Shown here one piece after another: positions 36,688 to 44,329 of a stretch of 64,000 nucleotides of DNA. The notes below the pieces were generated by a model, which worked only from the letters and a program-made list of their open reading frames with translations, did not search any database and was not told the origin of the DNA. The stretch is from IMG/VR virus record IMGVR_UViG_3300032240_001333, positions 17,265-81,264 of that record; one strand, given 5' to 3'. The position numbers and the translations under genes are program-made. Every line of letters begins with the position of its first letter. Position 1 is the stretch's first letter. Origin of the DNA: a virus.

Positions 36688-37310
36688 ATATTCCAATAAA
36701 TAAAGTAATATGGCAAACAAATGATGAAAATTTTGAAGATTTGCCACAAAGATTTATTAATAACATTAATTTTTGGAAAAACAAAAATTTAGGTTGGGAT
36801 CATAGATATTTTAATGGTGAGCAAAGAAAAAATTTTTTAATTGAAAATGGATTTTTAAAAAATAATTTATCTTTAGATCGTTATAATAATTTAAAAAAAT
36901 CTTGGCAATCTAATCTTTGGCGTGTAGCCGTGGTTTGGCAATTTGGTGGATCTTATGCAGACATGGACTCCGTTCCAGCGTTAGATCAATGTTTAGACAA
37001 GGCAATATTTAATGCAAATTCTTTAAAAAAACCATATACTATTATTTGTACAAGAGATGAAAATCATTTAGGAATGGGTTGCAATAATGCAAATTTTATT
37101 GCACCAAAAAATTCAGATTTTTTAAAATCTGTATTAGATAAATATTTAAAGGTATTAAATAGCGATTATGATTATTTAAATGATGCTCAAATTAAAGAAA
37201 GAATAGAAAGAACAATGCCAAATATTACTTTTGGATTAGAATCTATATATAGAGAAGATGCTGCATTTATTTTTGATGGAGTGCTTCATGGTAGTTCATT
37301 TAAACCATAA
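36684..37310 (+). CDS. Glycosyltransferase with DXD motif (GT32/OCH1-like)
   Basis: 208 residues from TTG. INKVIWQTNDENFEDLP start, SNLWRVAVVWQFGGSYADMDSVP with the DMD motif, then a GMGCNNANFIAPKNSDF segment. Paralogue of the 34296 protein; the aspartates that hold metal are kept. The TTG overlaps the stop of the tiny membrane gene. Confidence 0.82.
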   Translation: MNIPINKVIWQTNDENFEDLPQRFINNINFWKNKNLGWDHRYFNGEQRKNFLIENGFLKNNLSLDRYNNLKKSWQSNLWRVAVVWQFGGSYADMDSVPALDQCLDKAIFNANSLKKPYTIICTRDENHLGMGCNNANFIAPKNSDFLKSVLDKYLKVLNSDYDYLNDAQIKERIERTMPNITFGLESIYREDAAFIFDGVLHGSSFKP

Positions 37311-37320
37311 TTAAAGAATT

Positions 37321-37392
37321 GGCTCCATCGTCTATCGGTTAGGACGCCAGATTTTCAATCTGGTAAGACGGGTTCGATTCCCGTTGGGGCTA
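37321..37392 (+). tRNA. tRNA-Glu (TTC)
   Basis: Cloverleaf: acceptor GGCTCCA/TGGGGCT (with G1-U72 and one more G-U), D arm GTCT/GGAC, anticodon stem CCAGA/TCTGG with loop TTTTCAA, T arm ACGGG/CCCGT, discriminator A. CCA not encoded. Confidence 0.9.
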
Positions 37393-37396
37393 CTAG

Positions 37397-37426
37397 TTGA
37401 CAGAAAATTTTATTTAATGTTATACT
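37397..37426 (+). promoter_or_regulatory. Sigma70-type promoter followed by a non-coding stretch
   Basis: TTGACA (37397-37402), 18-bp spacer, TATACT (37421-37426). The next 145 bases hold no gene but two G-rich words (GGGGGC at about 37441, a GGGGGG tract at about 37516), before the separate leaderless promoter of the HNH gene. Confidence 0.65.
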
Positions 37427-37590
37427 AATCACGGTTTGTGGGGGCTTACACTAGGGACTCAAATGTACCAGATGTAAATTCCTCTCTATCTTTCCAAAAA
37501 GATTTTTTAAATTTGGGGGGTAGGGGGGCTTTCCTAAAAATCTAAATACCCAGATATAACTTAAAAAAATATATAATATATAATAAAGAC

Positions 37591-37875
37591 ATGAAGTCTG
37601 AAAAGACTAGTATATCTAAACAAAAGGCATACTTGTCTAAATATATTCAGGAATTAAAATCCAAGACTCTTTGTATGGATTGTAAGATAAACTATCCCTA
37701 TTATGTAATGGATTTCGATCATGTCAGAGGTAAAAAACATAAAAATGTAATGGAATTAATTCCTACATTATCTAAAAAGAAAATTGATGAGGAAATAGCT
37801 AAATGCGAAATAGTATGTTCGAATTGTCACAGGATCAGAACTCATCAGAGAAAATTGAAAAAAACGGGGAAATAA
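37591..37875 (+). CDS. HNH endonuclease
   Basis: 94 residues, one HNH domain with structural zinc: CMDCKINYPYYVMDFDHVRGKKHKN and CEIVCSNCHRIRTHQRK. The DH pair (DFDH) and the final His fit the beta-beta-alpha metal site. Free-standing HNH enzymes in phages serve as homing or packaging nucleases. Leaderless: TATAAT (37579-37584) ends six bases before the ATG. Confidence 0.88.
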   Translation: MKSEKTSISKQKAYLSKYIQELKSKTLCMDCKINYPYYVMDFDHVRGKKHKNVMELIPTLSKKKIDEEIAKCEIVCSNCHRIRTHQRKLKKTGK

Positions 37876-38006
37876 AAATTTGGGACTTTGATCTCAGACC
37901 CATACCAGAGAATAATCAAATAGATTGGGAACATCTTAATAGATCCCATGAAGCACATAAGATAGTTGTAGGTCCTAATCCTCCAGTTGTATGGTGGTCT
38001 ATATAG
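37815..38006 (+). CDS. Small hypothetical protein overlapping the HNH gene
   Basis: 63 residues (MFELSQDQNSSEKIEKNGEIKIWDFDLRPIPENNQIDWEHLNRSHEAHKIVVGPNPPVVWWSI). Composition after the HNH stop looks coding. The first 60 nt lie in another frame of the HNH gene. An upstream ATG at 37803 is an alternative. Confidence 0.5.
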   Translation: MFELSQDQNSSEKIEKNGEIKIWDFDLRPIPENNQIDWEHLNRSHEAHKIVVGPNPPVVWWSI

Positions 38007-38026
38007 TCTATATATATTCTAGTTGA

Positions 38027-38374
38027 CTAGGATTTAGCTATAGAAAATGAATAGTAAAGCAACTCTTCAGTTTTAGACTTTACATCTTTATTTATTTTAT
38101 TATACTTTGTAGTTAATTTATTATACTCATCTACAAGAAAAGCAATATTTTTATTTGCTTGATCTACATCAGCCTTATGATTTGATCTTTCATTAACTAA
38201 CTCTACAGATCCATTCATAATAATATCGCTAGTATATTTAATACAATACTGAGCAGATTGCAGAGAATTTTTTCTTTGATACTGTAAATCATCATTTATA
38301 AATATAATAACTATAAATTGTGCCAATAATAATCCGACTAATATTAATATTAATTTATTTTTTTTATTTGTCAT
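38027..38374 (-). CDS. Membrane-anchored coiled-coil protein
   Basis: 115 residues: TM helix about 7-27 (LILILVGLLLAQFIVIIFI), then a long polar helix (DVDQANKNIAFLVDEYNKLTTKYNKINKDVKSKTEELLYY). It could face the outside of the cell. TATACT-like box just upstream. Unknown. Confidence 0.62.
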   Translation of the reverse strand: MTNKKNKLILILVGLLLAQFIVIIFINDDLQYQRKNSLQSAQYCIKYTSDIIMNGSVELVNERSNHKADVDQANKNIAFLVDEYNKLTTKYNKINKDVKSKTEELLYYSFSIAKS

Positions 38375-38516
38375 ATACCTAGTATAGTATTTATATGTGT
38401 AACTTTCAAGTAGCCCACTTTTTCTAGAATAGCCCGTATTGGCCTTCTAAGGCCCTTTTGGGAGTTTTCTAGGCATAGATGGTGGGTTGGGTATGGATAT
38501 CTCTCTTTCGACGCAC

Positions 38517-38551
38517 TGCAATTTTACGCAATTGCACTTATTTAGTAGAAT
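38517..38551 (+). promoter_or_regulatory. Leaderless promoter overlapped by an inverted repeat
   Basis: TAGAAT (38546-38551) ends six bases before the ATG at 38558. The region where a -35 should lie is covered by TGCAATT-N6-AATTGCA (38517-38536), a possible operator. Confidence 0.55.
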
Positions 38552-38557
38552 TAGATC

Positions 38558-39058
38558 ATGGAAGAACAATACATTAAAGGTGATGAACCACTATGGGAGT
38601 ATTTAAATAAAGAGCCTTATACCATCCGTCAAAGAATGGCTGAATACTTTTTAGCAGATGAATCTTTAGTAGTAGATATAGGAACATATAAAGTTCCACT
38701 TAAGGTTAAGGGTGAGTTAATATCTATAGATCCACTTTGTACTTTTGCGGGTGGATACAATAAGGATGTTAAAACATTTTTAGAACAAGTTAATCCAATT
38801 AATTTTTCATTGTCTTGTCTCGGACTAGCAATAGAGGGCGGACAACAACAATGGGATGCCTTTATAGAGTTATTTAAAAGATCTAAGATAGCCGTTATAG
38901 AATATTCCAGAGATGCTCATAATCATTCTCATTTTGATAAATTAGAAGAATTATGTAATATAAAAGAAGTTTATTTTAAAGCCTATTTAGATATGCCAGA
39001 TATAGAATCTGAGGGAATTAAACCATATCCTAAAAGAAAATTTTTAGTCTTTAGGTGA
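38558..39058 (+). CDS. Methyltransferase-like hypothetical protein
   Basis: 166 residues. LVVDIGTYKVPLKVKGELISIDPLC has the shape of a SAM-binding motif I followed by an acidic strand end, and IAVIEYSRDAHNHSHFDKLEEL a later strand and helix, like a shortened Rossmann methyltransferase. The glycine loop is incomplete, so enzymatic activity is uncertain. Confidence 0.5.
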   Translation: MEEQYIKGDEPLWEYLNKEPYTIRQRMAEYFLADESLVVDIGTYKVPLKVKGELISIDPLCTFAGGYNKDVKTFLEQVNPINFSLSCLGLAIEGGQQQWDAFIELFKRSKIAVIEYSRDAHNHSHFDKLEELCNIKEVYFKAYLDMPDIESEGIKPYPKRKFLVFR

Positions 39059-39193
39059 TTTTTTCCAAAACAGTAATTTTTTAAGAAATTTTTCAATTTT
39101 GTTTTGCATTCTCATTTCAGCACTTTCATTTTTATAATGATCTGACTGAAAGTATGGACTAAACATTTGATTAGAAAAGTGTTTTGGGCTCAT
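39044..39193 (-). CDS. Small basic hypothetical protein
   Basis: 49 residues (MSPKHFSNQMFSPYFQSDHYKNESAEMRMQNKIEKFLKKLLFWKKSPKD). Leaderless: TATAAT (39205-39200) ends six bases before the ATG. Converges with and overlaps the 38558 gene by 15 nt. Confidence 0.58.
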   Translation of the reverse strand: MSPKHFSNQMFSPYFQSDHYKNESAEMRMQNKIEKFLKKLLFWKKSPKD

Positions 39194-39222
39194 AGTTTAA
39201 TTATACCTTAAATTTATTATAA

Positions 39223-40548
39223 TTATTGTGAAATAAATGTTCCGCTAATATTAAATGTTGTTGATGTAGTCATATTAGCTGGTTTTTGTTTGGTAAATGA
39301 TTCATATGTATTAGGGGTATTAGCTCCGTTAGAGACACTATAAATTAATCCAATAGAATTTGACCCAGCTGTTACTTTTCCACCAATATCATATATTGTT
39401 CCACCAATTGTACACTGTCCAAAAAGTAATGAATTATAAGCAGCAGTAAATGGAAGAGTTAAAAAGTATTGAACTCCATTTTGACCAAAATTAGTTACTG
39501 TTGCTAGGTTAACATCTATATGCACAAGAACCATTTTTCCAGTTGCAAGATATCTTGCAGATGTTGGTGTTCCTGAGTATGCAAGATTTGTTGATGAAAG
39601 TGTTGATACATATGTTGTTACCGTTGGTGTAATTGAAGATAAATCTGGTTTATTAAGAATTTGAGCTTTACCAGATACTGCATTCCAATCAGAGTTTACT
39701 TGTGGAATAGCAGCAGTTGATTGAGTTGTATTATCTCCAAATGTCAGCGTTTTCCCAGAAGCCAATACCGTATTTCTATTTAATACTAAATTTGCAGAAG
39801 AGGAGGTAAGTCCAATTTGAATATCAGTAGATCCTAAAGTAGATTCAATTGTATTATTAACAAATTTAAGTTGACCCACTTGTAATTGATTAGCGCCATT
39901 AATTAAAAGTATTCCATTGTTTACAGATATACTAGCATTTGTTAATAAAGATTGATCAACAATATTTATTGTATTTGGTCCAATATAAATATCCGCCCAT
40001 TTTTTTGTTAAAGTTCCTAGAGTATATGTATTTGTTGTTGTTGGAACAATGTTGCTTGCTACATTTAAAAAGTCTAAAGGATTACCATCGGCACCAGTAT
40101 CACCTTTGTCACCCTTTGGACCAATGTCACCTTGTGCACCAGTTGCTCCTTGAATACCTTGAATACCTTGTATGCCTTGTATGCCCTGTAAACCTGTATC
40201 ACCTTTATCGCCTTTAATACCTTGTATGCCTTGAATACCAGCATCGCCCTTTGCACCAGTTGCACCAGTATCACCTTTTGGTCCAGTTAAACCAGTATCA
40301 CCTGTATCACCTTTATCGCCTTTAATACCTTGAATACCTTGTGGTCCAACAATATCTCCTGCATCTACCCAACCTTCTAATGTTGAATAAACCATTAAAG
40401 ATCCGTCTGATTGTAATAACCAACAATCTCCTGGAGTACCTGCAGATGCACCTGCTCCTGCATTAAATGCAGCAAGATTTGGATAATTTCCTTTTAATGT
40501 AAATGATTGACCAGATGGTCCACGTTCTGAGGTTATGATAAATGGCAT
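39223..40548 (-). CDS. Collagen-like tail-fibre protein
   Basis: 441 residues. N-terminal domain (about 1-65) with a [15 protein letters not shown] motif, then a Gly-X-Y collagen-like segment (about 68-155) of [10 protein letters not shown] and GIQGIQG type, then a beta-rich stalk and a C-terminal head (about 320-441). The Y position holds Lys or Thr very often, Pro rarely. It should trimerise as a fibre or adhesin. Encoded leftward with the 40550 gene, just downstream of an oxygenase. Confidence 0.85.
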   Translation of the reverse strand: MPFIITSERGPSGQSFTLKGNYPNLAAFNAGAGASAGTPGDCWLLQSDGSLMVYSTLEGWVDAGDIVGPQGIQGIKGDKGDTGDTGLTGPKGDTGATGAKGDAGIQGIQGIKGDKGDTGLQGIQGIQGIQGIQGATGAQGDIGPKGDKGDTGADGNPLDFLNVASNIVPTTTNTYTLGTLTKKWADIYIGPNTINIVDQSLLTNASISVNNGILLINGANQLQVGQLKFVNNTIESTLGSTDIQIGLTSSSANLVLNRNTVLASGKTLTFGDNTTQSTAAIPQVNSDWNAVSGKAQILNKPDLSSITPTVTTYVSTLSSTNLAYSGTPTSARYLATGKMVLVHIDVNLATVTNFGQNGVQYFLTLPFTAAYNSLLFGQCTIGGTIYDIGGKVTAGSNSIGLIYSVSNGANTPNTYESFTKQKPANMTTSTTFNISGTFISQ

Positions 40549-40549
40549 A

Positions 40550-40810
40550 TTATCTTTCCAATATTAAAATAGAAGTTGTTCCAGATCCAATAGCATAAAG
40601 TTTGTCATAGGGATAGAGATCGGCACTAAAAATTTGTCCAGGTGCAAGTTTAATTCCATAAGATAATGTACTTACATTTTCATCGCCAATATAAAGCACA
40701 TTTGTTGGATCTGTATTTTGAATAGATATTGTATTATGTGAATCTACAGGATCTGTTAACGTCAATAATGCTGGAGTCCCAGTTAAAGTTAAATTTCTAG
40801 TTCTTAGCAT
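40550..40810 (-). CDS. Small virion-associated hypothetical protein
   Basis: 86 residues, all beta ([81 protein letters not shown]), similar to small phage head- or tail-decoration proteins. One base separates it from the collagen-like fibre gene; RBS AAGGGGA. Confidence 0.65.
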   Translation of the reverse strand: MLRTRNLTLTGTPALLTLTDPVDSHNTISIQNTDPTNVLYIGDENVSTLSYGIKLAPGQIFSADLYPYDKLYAIGSGTTSILILER

Positions 40811-40875
40811 AAAATCCCCTTAGTTGCCAATTTGCAACAATTCCATTATACACCCATATAAACAATAACTAAAAT

Positions 40876-40956
40876 AACAGAAAACCCAATCGGAGGCGGA
40901 TCCAATTGGGTTCTGGCATCTAATGATGCAATGTAAGGAGCCAAAGCTCGACCTAC
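40876..40956 (-). ncRNA. Candidate small RNA with own promoter and terminator
   Basis: Leftward promoter TTGACT (40991-40986), 17 nt, TATACT (40968-40963). The RNA of about 80 nt would hold a hairpin GTAGG..GAGC/GCTC..CTTAC, a small GCATC/GATGC hairpin, and end in a terminator stem AACCCAAT/ATTGGGTT (40883-40912) followed by TTCTGTT. The segment GGCTCCTTAC resembles the anti-Shine-Dalgarno end of 16S rRNA. It could also be the leader of the 40550 gene with an attenuator. Confidence 0.55.
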
Positions 40957-41006
40957 AAAATAAGTATATAATTCTTAATTTTATAAGTCAATAGAATTAG
41001 TAAATA

Positions 41007-41810
41007 TTACCAACCATTTTTTTCCATCATAATTTTTGTTTTTTCTTCTATTATATCTGCAAATTGTGGATTAATTCTTAGCGGAGAATTCCAATCATTT
41101 AATTGTTGTTCGCTAGGATTTTCATATTTTCCAATTTGTTCTTCCCATTCAGGAGTTTTATAATTATAAAATGTTCCTGGGTTATCCTCTGCTAATAAAG
41201 CAAAGCATGAAAATGCAAATCTTGTACCACTTTTTGTTTTTCTAGTTCCATGATCATAAGGGATACATGCTCCATGTAATATAATATCTCCTGGTTCTGG
41301 CTGAACTTCAAGACAAGGCTGAGCAAGTTTTTTCTCATCAATTCTCATATCGCCAGTTTTTTCAGTACCATCTGGATTAATATTTGGATAATATAAAGCA
41401 CCGCCAGTAAAGTCACCCAAATAGGCAATCATTCCATATTCAAGTTCACAACATGTAGACCATTGATCTATTTCAAGTAATAATTCACATCTTCCTTTTC
41501 CAGGACTGTCAGCATGAACAAACATACCTTCATCATGTGGTTGAGAAACCATTAAACTTCTTACTGGATGAATAACAATTTCTGGATGTATTAATTCTGA
41601 CATAAATTTCCATAAAGGGAATGTGCTAGAAAAACCTGGAGTCATTTTGTCCTTATACCAGTCCCTAACACTCCAGTCATTATCTGCCCCACCTCTTTCA
41701 AAGGTTGCAAGATCTTTATTAATCGATTCAATTATTTCTTTAGGAATAATATTTTTAAATATATAAATTCTATTTGCTATTTTTTTACATCTAGGATCAT
41801 CGTAAAACAT
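41007..41810 (-). CDS. 2OG-Fe(II) oxygenase
   Basis: 267 residues, a divergent member. HxD in MFVHADSPGKG, core MIAYLGDFTGGALYYPNI, a 25-residue insert, DIILHGACIPYDHGTRKTKSGTRFAFSCF with the distal His and Arg. Three Cys near STCCELEYG. Strong RBS (AAAGGAGG). It lies directly upstream of the sRNA candidate and the collagen-like fibre operon. Confidence 0.85.
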   Translation of the reverse strand: MFYDDPRCKKIANRIYIFKNIIPKEIIESINKDLATFERGGADNDWSVRDWYKDKMTPGFSSTFPLWKFMSELIHPEIVIHPVRSLMVSQPHDEGMFVHADSPGKGRCELLLEIDQWSTCCELEYGMIAYLGDFTGGALYYPNINPDGTEKTGDMRIDEKKLAQPCLEVQPEPGDIILHGACIPYDHGTRKTKSGTRFAFSCFALLAEDNPGTFYNYKTPEWEEQIGKYENPSEQQLNDWNSPLRINPQFADIIEEKTKIMMEKNGW

Positions 41811-41870
41811 ATATTATTTCCTCCTTTATTTTATGTTAATATTATACCACTTATGTGATACAATAACACT

Positions 41871-41954
41871 ATGACCGAAAACATAAATGAGGCATCAGTT
41901 AACTGCTGTGAAGCATGTACTTGTGATACTCCTCATAAATCAAAACCAGAGTAA
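41871..41954 (+). CDS. Tiny Cys-rich peptide
   Basis: 27 residues (MTENINEASVNCCEACTCDTPHKSKPE) with CCxxCxC. Leaderless: TGA-TACAAT (41859-41864) ends six bases before the ATG. Could bind metal like a minimal metallothionein; unproven. Confidence 0.5.
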   Translation: MTENINEASVNCCEACTCDTPHKSKPE

Positions 41955-41978
41955 TTTTTAAATTTACTTATAAATAAA

Positions 41979-42000
41979 GCCCCAGTCTATTGACCAGGGC
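41979..42000 (-). terminator. Terminator of the 42021 unit
   Basis: GCCC/GGGC outer stem and GTC/GAC inner stem; leftward it is followed by TTTATTTAT. Confidence 0.7.
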
Positions 42001-42020
42001 CTATATTTATTGTGCAAAAT

Positions 42021-42209
42021 TTATTCTTTTATTAATTCTTTTTCTAATAGCCTTTGATAAGTGTTTGTACATACCAATTCAAAACTAGGTTTACCTTGTT
42101 CTATATAATTAGCAGACTCATCATCGGAGATACCAGCATTAGAATACATAAATTTCATATCTTCAATAAATCCATTTAGCATTAATTTAATAATTTCTTC
42201 TTTATTCAT
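42021..42209 (-). CDS. Small acidic hypothetical protein
   Basis: 62 residues, helical (MNKEEIIKLMLNGFIEDMKFMYSNAGISDDESANYIEQGKPSFELVCTNTYQRLLEKELIKE). Last gene before a terminator; overlaps the upstream gene by 8 nt. Unknown. Confidence 0.62.
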   Translation of the reverse strand: MNKEEIIKLMLNGFIEDMKFMYSNAGISDDESANYIEQGKPSFELVCTNTYQRLLEKELIKE

Positions 42210-42405
42210 TAATTTCTCCTTCTGGTGTAAATGATGGAACTGGTCCTAATAAATATCCTTGATTATGATATTCTACCATTTTAGAAGTCTTTTCTTCCCC
42301 AGCAACTTTATTAGAAATTAAAGTTAATATATCATATATTCTATGAAGCATAATATATGTAACCATTGGAATATTTTCTTCTAAATTTTGATTTTCATCT
42401 GACAT
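42202..42405 (-). CDS. Small hypothetical protein
   Basis: 67 residues, with a central helix (VTYIMLHRIYDILTLISNKVAGEE) and a polar tail. Overlaps its neighbours by 8 and 11 nt in a four-gene leftward unit. No family recognised. Confidence 0.6.
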   Translation of the reverse strand: MSDENQNLEENIPMVTYIMLHRIYDILTLISNKVAGEEKTSKMVEYHNQGYLLGPVPSFTPEGEINE

Positions 42406-42610
42406 TTGCGTCTACCGCCTTTTTCATATCGTTATAAGCTTTTTCTCCTATAAACTTTTTATAAGAGCAAGAAAGACAATATAAATAAACATTGTCTTCT
42501 AAATCTAAATTAGAAAGAAGAAGACCTTGATCCATTGGACATTCCATTTTAGGAACCAGGCCTTCTTCTGATAAAGCTATATATTTAGATACGTATTGTA
42601 TCTGTTTCAA
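42395..42610 (-). CDS. Small zinc-finger protein
   Basis: 71 residues: KMECPMDQGLLLSN (single Cys) and YLYCLSCSYKKFIG (CxxC), a possible incomplete zinc ribbon. Function unknown. Confidence 0.62.
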   Translation of the reverse strand: MKQIQYVSKYIALSEEGLVPKMECPMDQGLLLSNLDLEDNVYLYCLSCSYKKFIGEKAYNDMKKAVDANVR

Positions 42611-42619
42611 TATTGCTCC

Positions 42620-43171
42620 TTAAGCTGATGGAAACTCTGTTATGAGTTGCCTTGCTTTGCCTATTGAATTAGGCCAAGCTGACCAATTTTTACCGCCATC
42701 GGTCATATAGTACGTTATCTCTGCGTTTGTTACTGGATCAAATAATTCCTTATTTGAAACTAAATCGAACTTTTCTTTTCTCTTTACGCCTAAATCTCCA
42801 AGCATATTGATTTGGAAAATTCCGTAAGACTTATCTCCAGTTGATTTGTTATCGTTTAAAGCCATTGGTCGCCCATGTGACTCTACCGTTGCAACAGCCC
42901 AAGCTGTTTTTAATTCAGTTCCTTCAAAACCTACAGCCCATAAAAGATCTTTTAAATCTTCAGGCGAAAGCATTTCAGAACTGCCATAAGTATCATTACT
43001 GAACTTATTTAGTATTTCTCTTTTTAGTTGTTTTTCGGTTTTTTGCGGTTTTACTTCTAAAGCCTGAGTTACTGTTGGTCCAGGTTGGACGGAAAATAAG
43101 AATAATGTTATCATTCCTATTGCAGTCCAATTATGAACAACATCGCTCAAACTTTGTTTGATTCTCTCCAT
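42620..43171 (-). CDS. Membrane-anchored lytic transglycosylase (SLT-like)
   Basis: 183 residues from the ATG at 43171, which lies 7 nt after AAGGAGG (an earlier ATG is too close to it). N-terminal TM or signal segment (about 14-33, WTAIGMITLFLFSV), a spacer, then an SLT-like domain: AWAVATVESHGRPMAL with the catalytic Glu, KSYGIFQINML, and a late NAEITYYMTDGGKNWSAWP. It would cut peptidoglycan glycan strands, for entry or for lysis. It diverges from the glycosyltransferase at 43256. Confidence 0.8.
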   Translation of the reverse strand: MERIKQSLSDVVHNWTAIGMITLFLFSVQPGPTVTQALEVKPQKTEKQLKREILNKFSNDTYGSSEMLSPEDLKDLLWAVGFEGTELKTAWAVATVESHGRPMALNDNKSTGDKSYGIFQINMLGDLGVKRKEKFDLVSNKELFDPVTNAEITYYMTDGGKNWSAWPNSIGKARQLITEFPSA

Positions 43172-43255
43172 TGGCATTCCTCCTTTAGAGATAACGAACT
43201 ATAATAATAACATTGGCGGGTAATGACTGTCAAGCCAGTCAACCAGAAGGATTTA

Positions 43256-44245
43256 ATGAATATTTCATTTTCTACAGTAATTGCTAATTTAAGAAGTAGC
43301 AATGGATATGGATATGCTGGTCAAAATATAGTAAAATCATTAAATAACTTAGGACACTTTGTTCCATTTCAAGATCCAAAAGCACTAGTACAATTAAATT
43401 TTTCTCAACCATCACATTTTAAATTACATAAAAATCAATATCAAATTAGCTATACTCCATGGGAATCAACTGTAATACCAGAAGAGTGGAAATATTATAT
43501 GAATGCATGTGATGAAATTTGGACAACATCTAACTGGTGTGCAAATGTATTTGAAGATAATGGATTTAAAAATATAAAAGTATTTCCTCATGGAATTGAT
43601 CCAATGTGGGTACCAAATAGAAGACAAGATGATGGTATTATTAAATTTTTACATATAGGAGAACCAGCTCCTAGAAAAGCTGGACAAATAGTAGTTGATG
43701 CATTTACAAAATTATTTGGTGGAAAAGAAGGATATTCTTTAACAATTAAAGCAGATCAAATTAATACTACTAGAATATATAATAATTATATAGATAAAAA
43801 TATAATTGGATTACCTAATGAGTTATATCCAAATATTAATTTAATAACTAAAATTTTAAATGATGAAGAATTAGTGCAGTTATATCAAACACATGATGTA
43901 TTAATTTATCCTAGTTATGGAGAAGGATTTGGATTTATTCCACTTCAAGCTTTAGCAACTGGTATGCCAACAATATGTACATCTGGTTGGGCACATTATG
44001 AAAATTATCTTGGTCCATTAAAATTAAAATCAGAGTTAATAGATTCGCCTTGGCCATTTCCACATGAAGGAAAAGTATTTGAACCAAACTATCAACATTT
44101 ACTTGAGCTTATGAGAGATGTAGCAATAAACTTTAATGCATATTCTGGATATTATTTTGCTCAGTCAACTAAAATACATAAAGATTATAATTGGGATCAG
44201 TTGACCAAAAATGCATTTAATCATATTTTTAAAAAATTTTCATAA
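43256..44245 (+). CDS. GT4-type glycosyltransferase
   Basis: 329 residues, GT-B fold: SNGYGYAGQNIVKSL near the start, ISYTPWESTVIPEEW, IKVFPHGIDP, FLHIGEPAPRKAGQIVVDAF, and the donor-site motif YPSYGEGFGFIPLQALATGMP. The ATG at 43256 follows AGAAGGA. The leader holds a TGACTG/CAGTCA hairpin and the promoter -10 is TATAAT (43200-43205). It transfers a nucleotide-activated sugar to an unknown acceptor, perhaps the virion fibres. Confidence 0.87.
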   Translation: MNISFSTVIANLRSSNGYGYAGQNIVKSLNNLGHFVPFQDPKALVQLNFSQPSHFKLHKNQYQISYTPWESTVIPEEWKYYMNACDEIWTTSNWCANVFEDNGFKNIKVFPHGIDPMWVPNRRQDDGIIKFLHIGEPAPRKAGQIVVDAFTKLFGGKEGYSLTIKADQINTTRIYNNYIDKNIIGLPNELYPNINLITKILNDEELVQLYQTHDVLIYPSYGEGFGFIPLQALATGMPTICTSGWAHYENYLGPLKLKSELIDSPWPFPHEGKVFEPNYQHLLELMRDVAINFNAYSGYYFAQSTKIHKDYNWDQLTKNAFNHIFKKFS

Positions 44246-44329
44246 AGTCTTCCCTCTATAAATAACATTTGATACACTTAGATCTCATTCAAAAATTTAT
44301 TTAACCGTAAGGCAGAGGAAAAGGTCTAT

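Noticed and set aside
37427-37590. Possible group I or II intron core before the HNH gene
   Set aside because: G-rich words and an HNH gene suggested an intron, but I find no conserved intron core or a split gene around it.
44246-44329. Cobalamin riboswitch upstream of nrdJ
   Set aside because: Only 84 nt, no B12-box-like word and no suitable stems.
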